Source: Phallusia fumigata (taxonomy: Eukaryota > Chordata > Ascidiacea > Phlebobranchia > Ascidiidae). From it: a stretch of DNA of 64,000 nucleotides. A model generated the notes under the pieces. It saw only the letters and a program-made list of their open reading frames with translations, did no database searches and was not told the origin of the DNA. Location: assembly GCA_008931825.1 (NCBI GenBank), contig QXVZ01018776.1:1-64000 (forward strand). Reading direction: 5' to 3'. The position numbers and the translations under genes are program-made. Shown one piece after another: positions 45,328-56,900 of this stretch (its first letter is position 1; every line of letters begins with the position of its first letter).

Positions 45328-45904
45328 TCGCGGTCGCGCGGGCTGGCCAGTGGGTCAAGATGTCCACTGCCGACAGCCCACGCGAACTTGTGACCTCAGG
45401 CACAGACTGCCGCGTCACGTGGAGGGGGATCGATGAAGCTGGTTGCCCGTGAGAGTGTTCGCTGACATTTATTTTAACGACCTTGTAANACGCGAACTTG
45501 TGACCTCAGGCACAGACTGCCGCGTCACGTGGAGGGGGATCGATGAAGCTGGTTGCCCGTGAGAGTGTTCGCTGACATTTATTTTAACGACCTTGTAAGC
45601 GCAGTCCTGGAATGTTAACTTTTAGTCGATAGTCGAATTTTTCTTTCTGCTGATGTAGTTGGATTTCATGTTGTAGGCGCATAGAGGGCTTGAAAAATGT
45701 CTTTTTAGATCCAATCGCGTACCACCTCTAGCAAAAATAAAATAAAATACGTGTTGAGGGCATTACACCAAGCAGACCTTAAATTTTATTATATGGTCCA
45801 TTTTTTGACATACAAAATTATTTTGCTTATTTTTACAGACTCTTATGATTTACACTATGCAAATACTTTTTAATTGTACTGACAAATTGACTTTGTGTCT
45901 GCAG

Positions 45905-46402
45905 GTGTGGTTCAAGAACCGCCGGGCAAAATGGCGTAAGCGTGAACGCAACCAACTCAACGACTTCAAAGGTTTTGGTCAGTTTAACACCTTTATATCG
46001 CCATACGACAGCGACTCACTGTATCACGGCTACAACTGGGCGAGCAAAATGACTGCAGCAGGAAGCACCCTAAGCGGCAAGACCTTCCCGTGGGGCCTCA
46101 ACTCCCATATTAACCCCTTGACAACCCAAGCTTTGGGGTTCCACAACCCCAGCCCCATGGCAACTAGCATCGCAGCAAACTCAGTGATGCCCAACATGAA
46201 CATGGGCAACGGACTGACCGGCTTAGGCGCCGCTGGCTCTACCAACGCCAACCCAGCCTGCCACTACAACCCGGGTGTTTCCCCGTACATGTACCGAAAC
46301 GGCGCTGATCCGTGTTCGTCATCGATTACGTCACTACGCATGAAGGCCAAGCAGCATTCGACCCCCTACTTTGGCTATCCGTCATGCGAGTACGCGCCAT
46401 GA
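45905..46402 (+). CDS. Pitx: Pitx last exon: homeodomain helix 3, carboxy-terminal region and OAR motif
   Basis: It begins exactly after CTGCAG and encodes VWFKNRRAKWRKRERNQ, with lysine at homeodomain position 50, the bicoid/Pitx-class residue that selects TAATCC. FGQFNTFISPYDSDSLYHGY and NWASKM follow, matching the Pitx2 region after the homeodomain. A Met/Asn/Ser-rich region precedes the OAR motif SSSITSLRMKAKQHS near the carboxy end, followed by YFGYPSCEYAP and TGA at 46400-46402. Pitx proteins are nuclear transcription factors for stomodeum/pituitary-type placode and left-right patterning. The exon occurs once and is intact. The ATG at 45845 in the same frame lies in the intron and is not the start. 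Confidence 0.97.
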   Translation: MWFKNRRAKWRKRERNQLNDFKGFGQFNTFISPYDSDSLYHGYNWASKMTAAGSTLSGKTFPWGLNSHINPLTTQALGFHNPSPMATSIAANSVMPNMNMGNGLTGLGAAGSTNANPACHYNPGVSPYMYRNGADPCSSSITSLRMKAKQHSTPYFGYPSCEYAP

Positions 46403-47330
46403 TAACTGGCGGCCTTCCGGGGAAGAGCAAAACGTCGTAGTTTGTGTACGTGTGTCCCTCGACGTTGTCGTTGCTTGTTTTTAGCTTTCACATAAGACGA
46501 AAAATTATTTAAGCGCGAGTGGCCGCGGCGTCCGGCCATTTTTCCAATTCCCTTGCCCACGACTTGTGTGGCATTGAGCGGAAATTGGGCCGGCGCGCGG
46601 CCATTGACTAAAAAGACGACTGAAGCCGCCGAGTGAAGCAAGGTGATGACGTGGGTGACAATCGCGTTGTAAGTTCCAAATAGCGTCACCGCAGCGCGCG
46701 CACCCTTCAATTCTAGAACAATATCTTTTCTACATAGCGTTTTGTTACTTCGAAGCTGAACAAAAGCGTTGACGAACGACGATATGCAGTTTCTTCCCAT
46801 CGATGTTCCTTTTAAAGCGTCGTCGTTTTAATTTTCGCACGCCGTGTAGCTGTGTACATAATACGCGATGAAAGAGTCCGCGCAAGTTTTACCCAGAGAA
46901 GCAACCTGACCGATATATATTGTTGTAACCCTATACTATTTGCATTGCTGCAGCGCGCCTGGTATTGTTTTTAGCAGTTCGGGATTGTGGTTGTAGACGC
47001 TGTCTACACACGCAAATCGCCGCATCGCCCAGCCAACTAGTTTATGATCTTATCGAATTTTTACCAGGCCGTGCTGCTCGCCGCTCGCACCCGAATCTCG
47101 TACACACAACTATCGCATAAACCGCATATCCCTATCTCTAGTTGAACAATCACCATTCTTCAATCTAATTCCTCACGGACAAATCTAAAATCATCAGCGT
47201 TTTCTAATTCCTAAGTTTCAGTTAATCACTGTTCGACTCATTTCTGTATGTCGTGAACGCTGTTTTGTTTGAAATCAAAAATGTGACTCATTTGCGGAGA
47301 CGGCGAGACTTCATATTGGTGCTGTTTGAG

Positions 47331-47354
47331 TGACGTCATTGCCCACTGACGTCA
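47331..47354. promoter_or_regulatory. Twin TGACGTCA (CRE) palindromes
   Basis: Perfect CRE/ATF palindromes at 47331-47338 and 47347-47354, starts 16 bases apart. The second haplotype has both at 47703-47710 and 47719-47726 with the same spacing. They lie near the presumed end of Pitx transcription. Confidence 0.3.
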
Positions 47355-47419
47355 CTGTTGCATGTGACCTCGGGTCTGCTATGATTTCGTGTTTTGTTAT
47401 ATTTGGCGCAGCGAAGACG

Positions 47420-47435
47420 AATAAACGAAAATAAA
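47420..47435 (+). terminator. Probable Pitx poly(A) signals
   Basis: Two AATAAA motifs (47420-47425 and 47430-47435) lie about 1 kb after the stop. The second haplotype copy keeps an AATAAA in the same context (AAGACGAATAAACG). A 3' UTR of about 1 kb would follow. Confidence 0.4.
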
Positions 47436-50400
47436 GTTTACGGCTAGTTTGGTTTCTGAAAAAATATGGAGACTTCTTTTCTGATAAGTGGCATAAGTGT
47501 GAAATGTAAAATAATTTAATAGTAAGCAGGGGTGTGCAGAGCCAAAATCAATTCACATTGCGGTTTTAAGACTTAACAACANCTAAGTTTCAGTTAAACA
47601 CTGTTTGACTCATTTCTGTATGTCGTGAACGCTGTTTTGTTTGAAATAAAAAATGTGACTCATTTGCGGAGACGGCGAGACTTCATATTGGTGCTGTTTT
47701 AGTGACGTCATTACCCACTGACGTCACTGTTGCATGTGACCTTGGGTCTGCTATGATTTCGTGTTTTGTTATGTTTGATGCAGCGAAGACGAATAAACGA
47801 AATGAAGTTTACTGCTAGTTTGGTTTCTGAAAAAATATGGAGACTTCTTTCCGGATAAGTGGCATGAGTGTGAAATGAAAAATAGTTTAATAGTAAGCAG
47901 GGGTTTGCAGAGCCAAAATCAAGTCTAAAATTCACATTGCGGTTTTAAGACTTAACAACATCACTCAGGGATTGCAACGAGTTAAAAAATAGCGCATTAG
48001 GTGTCCTTTCCGGTCCTCGCCCATCTTCCGACCTGAAATAACACTTGAGTCTCAATGGACCAACTCTGGTGCGAAGAGTTTGTAATCAAACAGCGGCCGA
48101 TTATAAACAAACGATGAAAAACAAGGGAACCGGCTCCCCAGGGCTCGGAGGCATGGCGTAATGGGAACTGGCGCGCGCCTAGGTTTGATGGCTTTGTTCG
48201 CTGTTGCACATTCAACTGTTAAAGGGTGCATTGTCGAAAAGTATAGAAACTTCAGCGAATGTGCTTCAAGTCGTAAAAGCAGCGGACACGAAGTTTAGTG
48301 TTTAGCTAAAATTGAGGCTGACTAGAAAGATAAATATTTATTTAGCGTGTGACTTTGTAGTTGCAGTAGCAAAACTTACATGTTTAGTCCTTGAAGCACC
48401 TTAATTAAACCAGTAACATATAGTTAAGATTAACCAAACCTGAATTTTAAACCGGATTATGCAATGCCATGCGACAATCACGAAATCTCGCTTGTATTTG
48501 TTATCCTTTCCATATCTTAGATCGCGCGCGTTGTGGCCGGTCGATATCTGACGCGTAAATAAACAGCGTTTAGTGACTTGTCAATAGCCCGGCTGAAATA
48601 CACAAACACGTCTGACTGTTACCATGTAGCGGGCGCGCGTGGCGGCGGACGGTGGCACGCAGTTAATTTCATCACCGATATTCAGCGTTGACACATGTGT
48701 GGAACGGCGACTGAGCAATAAATTATCACCGCCCAACGACATTTAATCGACATCTGCTCTGACCAACTCATTTGGAGCAAGTCGATCGAAATCGTTTTGG
48801 AGCGGCATTTTTTATCTAAACTTTTGACCGCTTAAATTTTTATTGCTACATGTACAAAAATGTACTCTTAAAACTGTTTCCGGTTGTAGCAAGGTTGTGA
48901 CCTAAACCATAGTTTTGTTATTATTATTCAGTTTCCAAACTCTATGGTATGACGCGAACGTCTATGCGTCAAAGAAATTTGAGATGAAAAAAGCGCCACC
49001 GCCTAATTTCTAACTAAAAAAATTCCCGATCGAATTTAGCAACGTAAAGCGAAACCGTACGCAGCTTCAATTTTTTACCGACATACACTGATAACATACT
49101 TCCAACGTTAATTCCATACAAAATAATACTGAAGTATTTTACAATTTTGCAAAACGTTTAAAACCAGATTGCTTTTACTTATTTGGGCCTAGGTCATAAC
49201 ACTGGAGTACAAGTTTAACAATTCAGACAGAAACGTGTTTTTTTCCTGTTTTTGCTCACTGCAGTTCCGAGAGTTCAAAATGACTTTCAGTGGAAGAACT
49301 TGGCAATATCTGCCATTTGTTTTTCGAACTAAAGGTTATTTAATATTTACCAGCTGTACATATAGTCCAAGACACACCGGCTATCTATTGAACCTTGCAT
49401 TCAGGTAAAAACCTAAATCGGCTTATGGTTAGCCAGAGAGTGTCACACACCCTTCATTCCGCAATAAATTAAACAGAAAATATGCTGCCGATCATTTAAG
49501 CCCACATCACGATTAGATCGTACGAAGTGTGGTATATGTCCTTGCAATTTCACGGAGTTTAAGATTATTTCCAGACTTTTGTGTTGGTAGTCCAATTCCC
49601 AAACAGGTTACCATTTAATGTAGCCTAGTTTCAGGTTACTGGCCTACCACGCAAAAGTTAGCCTGAAGCAATTTATGACAAATGGTACAAAAGTAAACTA
49701 TTTTGCTACCACATAACAAAAAATTTCAGCTTGACATGTAGATAACTAATGACTGCTGTGATTCCAATACCTATGTCATATAATTTGGCTTAAAGCTAGA
49801 AGTGTCAAAACAAATAGTTGTGATGTCACAAACAAAATGGCGCTCTCACAGCCGCCAGTTTCGCTTGGCTAGTTCTTTGTTGAGGGTGGATACGAGTTGA
49901 ACAGCCTATCAGGCGGATGTCTTCTCCAATTGAAACGCCAATTTAGGAAAATTACCTTCTACAGCGGCAAAGATAATATATATGTTGAATTATAGATCAA
50001 TGTGTAAGGGCTAGAAAAGCAAACAGCGACAGTCAGCTTGTGTTTTGGTTGTTAAAAGTGTTTGGTAAATCATAAAGTGGATATTGGTGGTCAATTGCCT
50101 ACAAAACTTTTTTTTTGCGGGCCATTCGCGAGGAAGATGTGTTAAGTTTAGTATGTTAAATGAAAGGCACGAGACAAGCTTTTTATGTCTGTTTTTACAG
50201 TTACTGGGTGGCTAAACAGGACTAAATTGTTCTTAGACAGTGACATAAACATTACCACGTTGTGGAAATTTATTGCTGAATAAATGTGACAAAAAAGGCC
50301 CCAAAAATCCAAATCAACAGATATGGGATTGATGAGTTCATGTAGTGTTATAAAAATTAGTTCAGGCTCGTCCATCGGGCCCGCCGTTTTTGTGTATTGG

Positions 50401-53400
50401 GCTGCCTTCCTGTACGATTCATGTGGGTTAAACTGGGCTGGTGTTCGCGCCGGCGGCACGTCCTATTGACTTTTACTCTTATCAGGGCACCCAGCTTGCT
50501 CATGCAGTGGATATTTGACAGGTTTGGAGTGCTGAATAGTTGTGTACCCGATGATATTCACTACTTTGTCAAATATTGGCAGTAAATATTGATTTTGAAA
50601 GTTGTTTTTGTCGGTTTCTGGGTTATTCGACCAGGTGTCGTACCAGGTGCATGTCAAGATAAGAATGTATAATTGCAATGCCTTAGTTTTGTTGTGTAAT
50701 GTATGAATTTTCTCTTGTTTTGCTAATAATTCATATGTTTTAGCATATTAGCTGACTGCAATGACAGTTAAATTTAATTTTTGCGGAACTTCTATTTCTG
50801 TTTTAAACAACCTCAATGGAAAACTGGGATTTACACGGATTTAAGCAAATTGTTGACTTGACTGTTGGAGATAATACCCCAAAAATGAAGGTAATTTTCA
50901 TGTTTATTACTGTTTACTGAATAACTTTTGTTTTTTCTTGTTAAACGTGCTTTTACCTAGTTTATTTAACGTTAGTAAAACGTACATTTGTACATTTTTA
51001 AGGTTGTGACTAGTCTGTTACAAAATAAGGTATGTTTTTGTACATTGGAGCCATTTTCTAAGGTATCAATTTTTGGGTAACTGCAAACACGTGAAGAATT
51101 ATATCCGGTAAACCAATATGTAACTTATTTTATCAGTGTTTTGTTAAAAAAAATAATGCTGATTAATGACGGTTTAAAGCGAAATGTGCAATGGTGGCCT
51201 AAAATAATGCACATCGATGAATGCAACTTTGATATTTGTAGAATGTGCTTTTCAAATATTCCTCATACACAACAATTCTTAGTAAGGCACAATTTGTTGA
51301 AAGCGAAATCGGTGTTCTTTTCCTAAAGTTTAAATTGTACTCGGCTGAAACTGCGCAGCAGAACAGTCCTCAAGTTAATCCCCCTGGCGTCGTTACGATA
51401 ATATCACCAATGCTTGGCCGTACGACCAGCGCTGGGTCGCTTGGTTCGTTTATTTATACAACACAAGGCTGCTGGTTACCCACAGCCTGAACCGTGGATA
51501 TGAGTGCCTACAGGATGGAGCAACCCGGTCAAGATATTTCATAACTTGCCCTTTTATTTCTTTTATGTTTTACAAATATTTTACAGTTGGCTTTGTATCG
51601 ATCATAGAATCGGTTTACTCTGTTTAACAATAATTAATGAAAATTCTAAGGAAAAAATGGAAGTTTACGCCGGAATCGGGAAACACAAAAACGAAATACC
51701 ATTATTGCGACACACTTTTTTAATTTCGCACATACCATATAGGCCTTTATTTCATTTCCAGATAATCACGGGTGATTTCCTATTTTCTGCACAAACGATG
51801 TTTAATTAGATGCATGTTTAATACCCCGTATGATAAACTTTCATGCGAAATAAAGTTGCCGCATTGGCGTTAATCTTTGCTTAAGCTTGTGAAATGAAAA
51901 ACTAATCGTTTGTAAATTCAAGGTCTATTTGTACGGAAATTGCAAACAAGGATAAAAGACGATTAGGAAATATTCTTGGCCATTATGACCATAGACCATA
52001 ATAATGGTCGAATGCCCTAAGTTTGTTGCTACTGGTTTAATTTGTATTTTGATCCAACATACGTTTTTACTTTATAATTTCCAGTTACAAGTTTGAAACT
52101 CATTTTGTCTACCATACTTATTAAGGCTAGTCGCGACAGCAGTTTTCCGACGACTTAAAGTCCTGTCAGTATTGGAGCTGGACTAAAATTATTAGAACTG
52201 CTCAAATATGGCAATACATTCCGAATTTTTTGGGGAAAATAAGCCCCTCTGAAATGTAAATCCTGTCCAGAGCAGAACGACTTCGCCTGCTGATCGCCTA
52301 ATGTGCGGTTTTCAAGGAGTCCTAAACTCCTAAATCCATGCCACACTTCCGAATTTAACATGTGCTCCTGCTGTGAGGCTAAGCTGCCAAGAGAATTCTT
52401 TCTCTAACATCCGGATCCATTGTCTCGCTTACTAGGTGGTACGCAGCATGATTCAGATTGTGATGTCACAGGCTCTGGACTGCTGCCCCATAATCCCAGC
52501 ATATGTCATAAAGTTAACGGAGCTTAGGTGGACTTAACGAGCACTGTAGAGTGGCCTGTAGTTCTTTGGGAAAGGTTCCTGTGACATATGCCTAATTATT
52601 GTCAACCTAAGTTGTGACTAATGCTTGCTCTAAAAATTTTCCACACATACAAGATGTTAGAAGTTTTTTCGAGATTGATTTGGCCCAAAAGGTTGAGTTG
52701 TTCACAAAAACTCAAAAAGATTTAAAAACAAGGAGGAAACTAGTTCACCTTTAACAAAACTTTGGATTGCCATACAAGCATTTTTAACGTTTTGAGTCTA
52801 ATAATACAAGTTTTGGTGGTAACCATGTTTCTCCTTTGTTTTGATGAGAATATTCCAGTAATGGTGCCTTTTTTCCAGTTGGACAAAAATGATCCAATAC
52901 TGGTTTTCGTTGCATATAAGCCTACCAAACTAAATGATAACATCTGCACATAAGCAAACTAAAAAAATTATTCAACTCAAAGAAAGTTAAACTAATTTTT
53001 ATTGCTTTGTCCAGCTTCAACGACGATTTTACCCATTCATTGAAGAAACACTTTACTGTGTCAACTGAGAAAGCACATTTAGAAGAGAGGTTTTGGAACA
53101 TTTTAGCTTTAAGAAAAGGTAAACAGCATGTAGCACTATTGTAAAAGCATCATGATTGCATGAGGTTGTGTGAAATCATGTTGTTTATGATATATAACTA
53201 TATATTGTTAATTTTAAACTTTGTGCAAGTCTGTATTTCAAGATATTAAAGGTTTTTCGAAGTCAGTAAATTTTGAAAATGGGTTGAAACAAGGCATTTT
53301 CAAATTGCAGTTTTAACATGATAATATGCGAACTATTAATTTTATTGCGACATCAAAATGGCTCAAACCTTGAACCATAAATTTTACTTCAATGTGTTTT

Positions 53401-53833
53401 GGATTTGGGCAGTACAAGAAAGTCAGTCAATTCAAGCGCACTATGGTTGCGTTAACTTATCGCCGCGCCAAAACCACGCAATCGGAACGGGTGTGATTCT
53501 AACAAAGGAACAGAGAAGGAGGGAAATTCAGCACCGCATAGCGCTTAGTTGTTTTCTTTTCGCCAAAATTCCGAGCTCGGTAGCTGTAGGGGCCAGCGGT
53601 ACGGAGAGCGCGCAAAGGGTAAAAACCGTTTCGAATCAGGCGGCGTGATTATTTCCACGCGCAGCGAGACGGGCATATGCTATTCAGTAAGAGTGCCATG
53701 AGAGGAACGCGGATTTACGGAATTACGTGCCGCGAAATTTTACCGATGTCACTAGCTTAAAGCGTAATCCCGTAATGCCTTAATGGACAGTTTGTTTCAT
53801 TTGCTGGGAATTCCCCCGCTATTCCGTGACGTA

Positions 53834-53940
53834 CTAATTAGCTGTTTGTGGCCAGAATTAATCCCCTGTGCTAATCGCATAACATGTTGGTTGTTGTGCA
53901 TATGCGATTTGTGTTAAATTTAGTCCATTAGTGATCAAAG
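53834..53940. promoter_or_regulatory. Candidate enhancer: homeodomain and TCF-type site cluster
   Basis: Within about 110 bases lie the palindrome CTAATTAG (53834-53841), TTAATCCCC with a TAATCC core (53859-53864), CTAATCG, TGCATATGC and GATCAAAG (53933-53940, TCF/LEF type). The density is higher than in surrounding DNA. Function is inferred only. Confidence 0.25.
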
Positions 53941-56900
53941 GCGCCCTTTTGCTTTAATGATACAAATTACGTTGGATTTTGTATTGGTTTGCGCTCCTAA
54001 GGCTGTAAAACCCGGAGAAATATTTTCATGACACGGTTAATGATGAAATTACAACCTCTTATTCCAATCAAATAGGATGTTTAGTCAAAGTAACTAGCAG
54101 AAAAACTCTATTATGTAAGCTGCTTAATTAACTTGAATTTGCTAATCGCAGATATCGAATTTTAAGTTAAGATCGTGTTTAAAGCATTTGGGTACAAGGT
54201 AGAAATTATGTATGTTTCACTTGCTTTTTGTAACGTTGTAATTATTCCCTAATAAAAGGGAGGCTTAAACCTTCCAATCAGATAGCACCTTTGTCAATTG
54301 GCCTTTAGGTAAATTTTGCCGAAGTAGAAAAGTCCGAATTGAAATTTGGTAAAATCATTTAGGCAAAAAAGACAAAATTTTTGTACGTCTATAAAGGCAA
54401 ACTATCCTAATCCATTTGTTTTGTAAACGTGCTGAGCCCACAAAATCTACCACGGTATCAACCTAACAGCTTCTGGTAAAATATGTTAAACAGCCGCAGC
54501 GGCCCGTTCTGCGGTCTAAAATCTGCTGGTAATTTGAACGATAAGAAAATTTGTCGGCATCCAATTTTCTTGTCCCGTCCACCGCAGAGCATTCGATACC
54601 TGGTATTTCTTACGGCAACATACACGATTTGACTTGACAGGAGCTTACGCCGCTCTTCGTCAAATAATTTAACAACTCTGGTGGTCTATGTTTTCCAGCA
54701 GACTTTGGATACTTGTTAATTTTGCTTCTCGCTTTGAATGCAGGAGGTAATGTTTTTCATGATACGCCTGGTGACTTTGTATTGAGGCAAAAATTTGGTT
54801 TCAAAACACCAGTGTTTTTACCCAAACACACATTTTCAAGGATCATTAGCGCACACAGAATTAATTAAAAAATGAATCGCTAATATTTGAGGAATCAGAA
54901 CACCTTTTTTTCATTATGTTTTATAAGATTAGAGAAGGATATGCGTTTTTAGCTTCCTTACACTTGTTTGTTAAATAAAACACCACCAGTGTTTAGGTAA
55001 TTGTTGGCCATGTTTTTCAGCAAGGGCAAGTTTAGTTCTGCCCACAACGCTTGGTTCATTAGGCAAGTTAAGAAAATCGAAAGTTGTTGAAAATCAATAC
55101 AACGGGTTTGCGAGCATAGTTTAATACCGCCGTGGCCTCACTCTCCTTGCCAGTTGAGACCCAATGTTCCAACCAAAGGCCTTCTTGTATGTCTTTTTAG
55201 CCGTGGTGACCCAGAACGCAGCCTATGAGCCGTGTTATGTTAACGGCGCCCACAGGGAACAAGTTTGGGTCAACGAATAAACACTGCCTTTAAGGCTCGT
55301 ATATTGTATCCCTCCCCTTTTGCTCCACTGTAATACAATTACCGGATTAGGCTGGAAGCAAAGACGATCTGGCAGGAAATTCTTGCTTCGGCGGATGACT
55401 TGGTAAAAGTGGGGCTTAGCAAAATGAATTGAGCTTCGCTGACCCGCGGGTTAAGGCGATTTCTCTGTAGAGCAGCTGAACAATCATTATCGTGCTGCAT
55501 TTGACCTTGTTCGTTCAAAGATAACCGCGCTTGGAATTGAAACAAATGATAGCCAAGAGGAAAGGTTGCTGCGGGTTATTGAGAGTTCACCAAAACAAAG
55601 TGTCATTTCTGATTTAAAAAAATTAATTACGCGTTTTAAAACTACAAAAACAGCAAACGATTTTTGGTTACATATGTTTTAATAATTTTTGCACATCGCC
55701 TGTTTAATTTTTGCTTTTTTACATGAAGTTCTTGTTTAAACCAATCGAGTTAGTTTAACATAGCTGATGAATATGGAGTAGAGATACTATAAAAAAAACC
55801 TACCATAACTGAAATTAAAAATATTAAGTTAACTATGTAGACATTTTTTTCTATAGTACATATTAGGATTCATAATAAAAATGAAACACCGTGTATGCAA
55901 GATTTTCATGAAATTGTGCTTCAACTTTTGTACATTTTTTTCTTACGTGTCTGTACCTCATACAAATCAGCTATATTAAAATAACTCGATTGGTTTAAAA
56001 AGCATAAAACAGCTCACTGTTTAAACAGACCATGTACAATCTGAAGATAAATTCAATTTTTATAAAAACCCCAAACATTACGACGTTGAAAAAAACATTT
56101 TTTCCTCTTACTAAATGATTTTAATGGCTTGTGACACTAAACGCTGACGAAAAAAAGTTACACGCGACACTAACGAGTTCACGCTCACACACCAAACTCT
56201 TTCAGCGGCATAATTCCACCATCTGCCTTGCACTGTGGTCCAGCCATCACACACTTATCGTCTATGACGCGGCCTACCGCTAAATTTAACCGACCAGCAA
56301 AGTGTTTCAACGCCTTAATCGGCCTGGCGCGAGCATGGGTTTGAGGCGGTCGACTCAAATCGCCTGTCAAACTTAATTTCAAAACCAACGCGCCACAGTT
56401 GCCACCCTGCAGCGCGGGGCCTAATGTGTGGAAAAGAGACAGTAAACACATTCGCGTTGGCTTTGTGTGGTCCTCAGAGAGTGAGCTTTCTTAAACGCCC
56501 AGAAATTTTGTGGGCCTAATCTCTTTCTGAACTGCCCTATCGAAAGGTGTTCTGTTAACAGGCGAGGAATCTGCTCCCTATTTTGCAGACCGTGGTATTT
56601 TCCATCGGAAGTTTGCCAAATTGGCGCAGCGCATCACATTTTCACACTTGTTCGGAATAAGGTGCCACACTATAACAGGAAGACAGTGTCTGCCACACTG
56701 TTGGGCTCTGCCTACCACGAAAAATTCGTAGTAATGCGTGAATGTTTCATGGTTTTGTTTATAGTTTGTAAGGCGAGGAATGCAGTCTATTTTTGTTTTA
56801 AGTTTTGATGGAAAAAAGTGGAAAATGTTTTGGTTGGGAATACTTTTCGACATTATTGTTGACAAAATGCATAATGCAAAAATTTCTTTAAACATAACCT

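Larger units (their letters stand above)
43310..45598. repeat. Two Pitx haplotypes placed in tandem around Ns at 44418 and 45489
   Basis: The contig ending at 44417 (GTAGGCGCATA) corresponds to sequence that reappears near 45675-45685, and the contig starting at 44419 (CAGTTTTGGCAC) corresponds to 42987 onward. 45380-45488 recurs at 45490-45598. The span therefore holds about 1.1 kb of real sequence shown roughly twice, with SNP and indel differences. Any model with two or three homeoboxes here would be false. Confidence 0.88.
47211..47961. repeat. Haplotype overlap at N 47582
   Basis: 47211-47581 and 47583-47961 are the same locus with many SNPs and a short indel (the right copy has an additional AGTCTAAA near its end). 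It shows the divergence between the two chromosomes directly. Confidence 0.88.

Noticed and set aside
44094-45452. Frames repeated at 44094-44297 and 45249-45452, and minus-strand frames at 43892-44086 and 45047-45241
   Set aside because: They repeat only because the two haplotypes are both shown; they lie in a Pitx intron and have no protein-like motif.
46375-46800. 141-residue minus-strand frame
   Set aside because: It overlaps the Pitx stop region and 3' UTR on the opposite strand, is basic low-complexity and matches no family I know.
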